Below are positions 6,480-7,439 of a stretch of DNA of 7,439 nt, one piece after another. Position numbers and translations under genes: made by a program. Source of the DNA: CAYPZL01 sp964415045 (GTDB lineage Bacteria > Planctomycetota > Phycisphaerae > Sedimentisphaerales > Anaerobacaceae); assembly GCA_964415045.1 (NCBI GenBank), contig CAYPZL010000240.1, positions 1-7,439 on the forward strand, in the 5' to 3' direction. The notes below the pieces were generated by a model, which was not told the DNA's origin, ran no database searches, and was given only the letters and a program-made list of their open reading frames with translations. Numbering within the stretch: position 1 is the first letter of the stretch; each line of letters opens with the position of its first letter.

Positions 6480-6925
6480 GGATACCCCCTGTAGGCAAGT
6501 TGCCGGGCGCGCCAGGCCATGAGGTCTTCGTACTCGGCACAGGTCCGCGCATAAAACGCGGAGAAATCCTCTTCCCGCCCGGGTCGTACGAAGAGCACGC
6601 GTCCCCTCAGAGCTTCGTGCCGAAGCACAGGTCCTGCCGCATTGAGCACCGTCAGATCACAGGTAACGCCACATGCGTCTTCAACCTTGCCCACGATGTC
6701 CAGCAGGCGGTCAACGCTCTGCGTATCGGCATCCGCCAGTGATACGGCAACATCCAGATCGGACCCCGCGCGCACAACACCGTCCCGCGCCGAGCCGAAA
6801 ACCATCGCATAGTCGATCGACTCGATACCGCCCAAGAGCGTGGCGAGACGCTCCAGGTCAATCGGCTTGGACTGTACCGTCGCCGACGAGCAAGTCACCT
6901 CATGTTCCTGCGATCCGGCCTTCAC
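6458..6925 (-). CDS. mntA: MNT-type nucleotidyltransferase antitoxin MntA
   Basis: A minimal nucleotidyltransferase of the DNA polymerase beta superfamily. The motif G-S-X10-D-X-D is exact: GS at 44-45 and DLD at 56-58 (numbered from the start chosen here), with a third acidic residue, Asp90, in CDLTVL. In MntA-HepT pairs this protein neutralises the toxin by adding AMP to its conserved tyrosine. The frame has three GTG starts and no ATG: 6961, 6925 and 6898. The first has no ribosome binding site and would lie about 20 nt from the predicted transcription start. The second has GGAG 8 nt upstream, the third AGGA 7 nt upstream; 6925 was chosen for the better ribosome binding site, giving 155 residues. 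Conserved sequence starts only near IDLERLATLLGG, so 6898 (146 residues) is a real alternative. It is the first gene of the module, in the usual antitoxin-toxin order. Confidence 0.87.
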   Translation of the reverse strand: MKAGSQEHEVTCSSATVQSKPIDLERLATLLGGIESIDYAMVFGSARDGVVRAGSDLDVAVSLADADTQSVDRLLDIVGKVEDACGVTCDLTVLNAAGPVLRHEALRGRVLFVRPGREEDFSAFYARTCAEYEDLMAWRARQLAYRGYPCPSTAS

Positions 6926-6986
6926 GCCACCATCTCCACGATCCTGATGCCTGCTGCGCACCTCATGCGCGTACGAGACTCACTCG

Positions 6987-7015
6987 ACTATAGGAGGTCG
7001 GTGCGAGGATGTCAA
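6987..7015 (-). promoter_or_regulatory. Near-consensus sigma-70 type promoter of the mntA-hepT module
   Basis: On the minus strand TTGACA (7015-7010, 6 of 6 to the -35 consensus) and TATAGT (6992-6987, 5 of 6 to the -10 consensus) are separated by exactly 17 bp. Transcription would start near 6980, giving a leader of about 20, 55 or 82 nt depending on which GTG of mntA is used. A short inverted repeat, CGAG-TGAGT-CTCG, lies just after the -10 box and could be an operator, but it is only 4 bp per arm. This is the only strong promoter seen in the window and may also supply the genes downstream of hepT by read-through. Confidence 0.65.
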
Positions 7016-7439
7016 GGCACTCCGACGGCGTGATGGCGCCCGGGAGAAGTCGGACCCGCAGGCCTCCGCGTTCCGACCTCACCTTCCACCCGATTGGAAG
7101 GCATCCTCGCGCAGCACGGAGTGATCCCTCCTCTCGATTCGCCCCCCTCGCCTGAAGCCCTATTGAGGCAGACCACGCTGGCCCATCTTAATGCCATGCA
7201 TACCGGACACTTCTACTTCTCTCGATACGCAGGCTAAGACCGAAATCAGTAAGGCGTCCCCCGAATAACCCGCGCTTAAGAGGTTTCATCTGTACTACTA
7301 ACCTCAAACATCGTTAAGTTTTTGACAAAGATTCGACGTAAATCAATGTAACCTCCTGTCGTTGCAGTAGTTACGATAAGGCTTAGGGGTGCTCGCTTAG
7401 TATGCTGTGACTCCGTGCCTCATTAGATAATTCCAGAAC
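7016..7439. other. Region upstream of the toxin-antitoxin module, no supported gene
   Basis: No gene is supported on either strand. Between 7016 and about 7200 the DNA is GC-rich and several short frames are open. A minus-strand frame open from about 7187 to the TGA at 6963-6965 has fairly natural composition, but it has no ATG and runs through the promoter. A plus-strand frame at 7009-7155 has AGGAGG 11 nt before its ATG but gives an Arg-rich 48-residue peptide without recognisable features. From 7201 to 7439 G+C falls to about 45% by hand count, with stops in all frames, apart from short frames open to the right edge that are too short to assign. A 6-bp inverted repeat (7280-7305) is present. 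The sequence around 7198-7218 faintly recalls the flank of a mobile element, but no terminal repeat or transposase is visible. Confidence 0.5.
7280..7305. repeat. Small inverted repeat in the AT-richer edge
   Basis: GAGGTT (7280-7285) and AACCTC (7300-7305) are exact reverse complements around a 14-nt loop. A run of five T occurs at 7317-7321 on the plus strand, 12 nt after the stem, too far for a good intrinsic terminator. It might be the remains of a terminator for a gene beyond the window, or chance in a region of lower GC content. Confidence 0.25.

Noticed and set aside
7009..7155. Plus-strand 48-codon frame with AGGAGG upstream
   Set aside because: The AGGAGG is 11 nt from the ATG and sits in the spacer of the minus-strand promoter. 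The product is Arg/Ser/Pro-rich with no recognisable feature.
7012..7197. Minus-strand 61-codon frame before mntA, and a neighbouring open frame ending at 6963
   Set aside because: Both run into the mntA promoter, have no good ribosome binding site or no normal start, and show no known domain. The second has fairly natural composition, so a decayed gene is not fully excluded.
7322..7351. TTGACA at 7322-7327 as a plus-strand promoter
   Set aside because: No acceptable -10 box follows at 16-18 bp; the best match (TGTAAC) is 19 bp away and only 4 of 6.
7383..7439. Minus-strand frame open from the right edge to a TAA at 7383-7385
   Set aside because: Nineteen codons at most, in DNA where this happens by chance; it could be the end of a gene outside the window but cannot be supported.

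Overview
All five convincing genes lie on the minus strand, so the window reads right to left. The DNA is GC-rich, and long open frames run antisense to the real genes, as is usual for such DNA. A Tat-exported sulfatase with a C-terminal HEAT-repeat block, a secreted GH2 glycosidase and a sugar porter next to each other suggest a polysaccharide-degrading bacterium. A planctomycete or another member of the PVC group is most likely. This is inferred from family resemblance; there is no rRNA, tRNA or other marker gene to confirm it.

Right to left: 7016-7439 has no supported gene and becomes clearly less GC-rich towards the edge (about 45% G+C by hand count over 7201-7439). Next is a near-consensus sigma-70 type promoter on the minus strand (TTGACA, 17 bp, TATAGT; 6987-7015). 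It reads into a two-gene toxin-antitoxin module of the MntA-HepT (MNT-HEPN) type. The nucleotidyltransferase antitoxin mntA (6458-6925, start uncertain) overlaps the HEPN toxin hepT (6036-6479) by 22 nt. A perfect 7-bp palindrome with a 3-nt loop (6018-6034) lies directly behind the hepT stop codon.

After a 73-nt gap comes a compact three-gene operon: a secreted GH2 glycoside hydrolase (3821-5962), a sulfatase (1851-3797) and a sugar-porter-type MFS transporter (438-1829), with gaps of only 23 and 21 nt and a ribosome binding site before each gene. The simplest reading is a small utilisation locus for a sulfated glycan: the sulfatase removes sulfate, the GH2 enzyme releases a terminal sugar, and the transporter imports it. 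The substrate cannot be read from the sequence. I see no clear promoter directly before the GH2 gene, so read-through from the toxin-antitoxin promoter is possible.

The left 437 nt hold no convincing gene. They contain two structures: a hairpin with a tandem G-A/G-A internal mismatch and a GAA loop (366-386), resembling a sequence I recall as dispersed in many bacterial genomes, and an 11-bp perfect inverted repeat (227-237/268-278) just downstream of a promoter-like sequence on the plus strand. No CRISPR array, intact insertion sequence, tRNA, rRNA or riboswitch was recognised. Nothing here amounts to a clearly new system; the most interesting items are the sulfatase architecture, the intergenic hairpins and the toxin-antitoxin module in front of the glycan operon.
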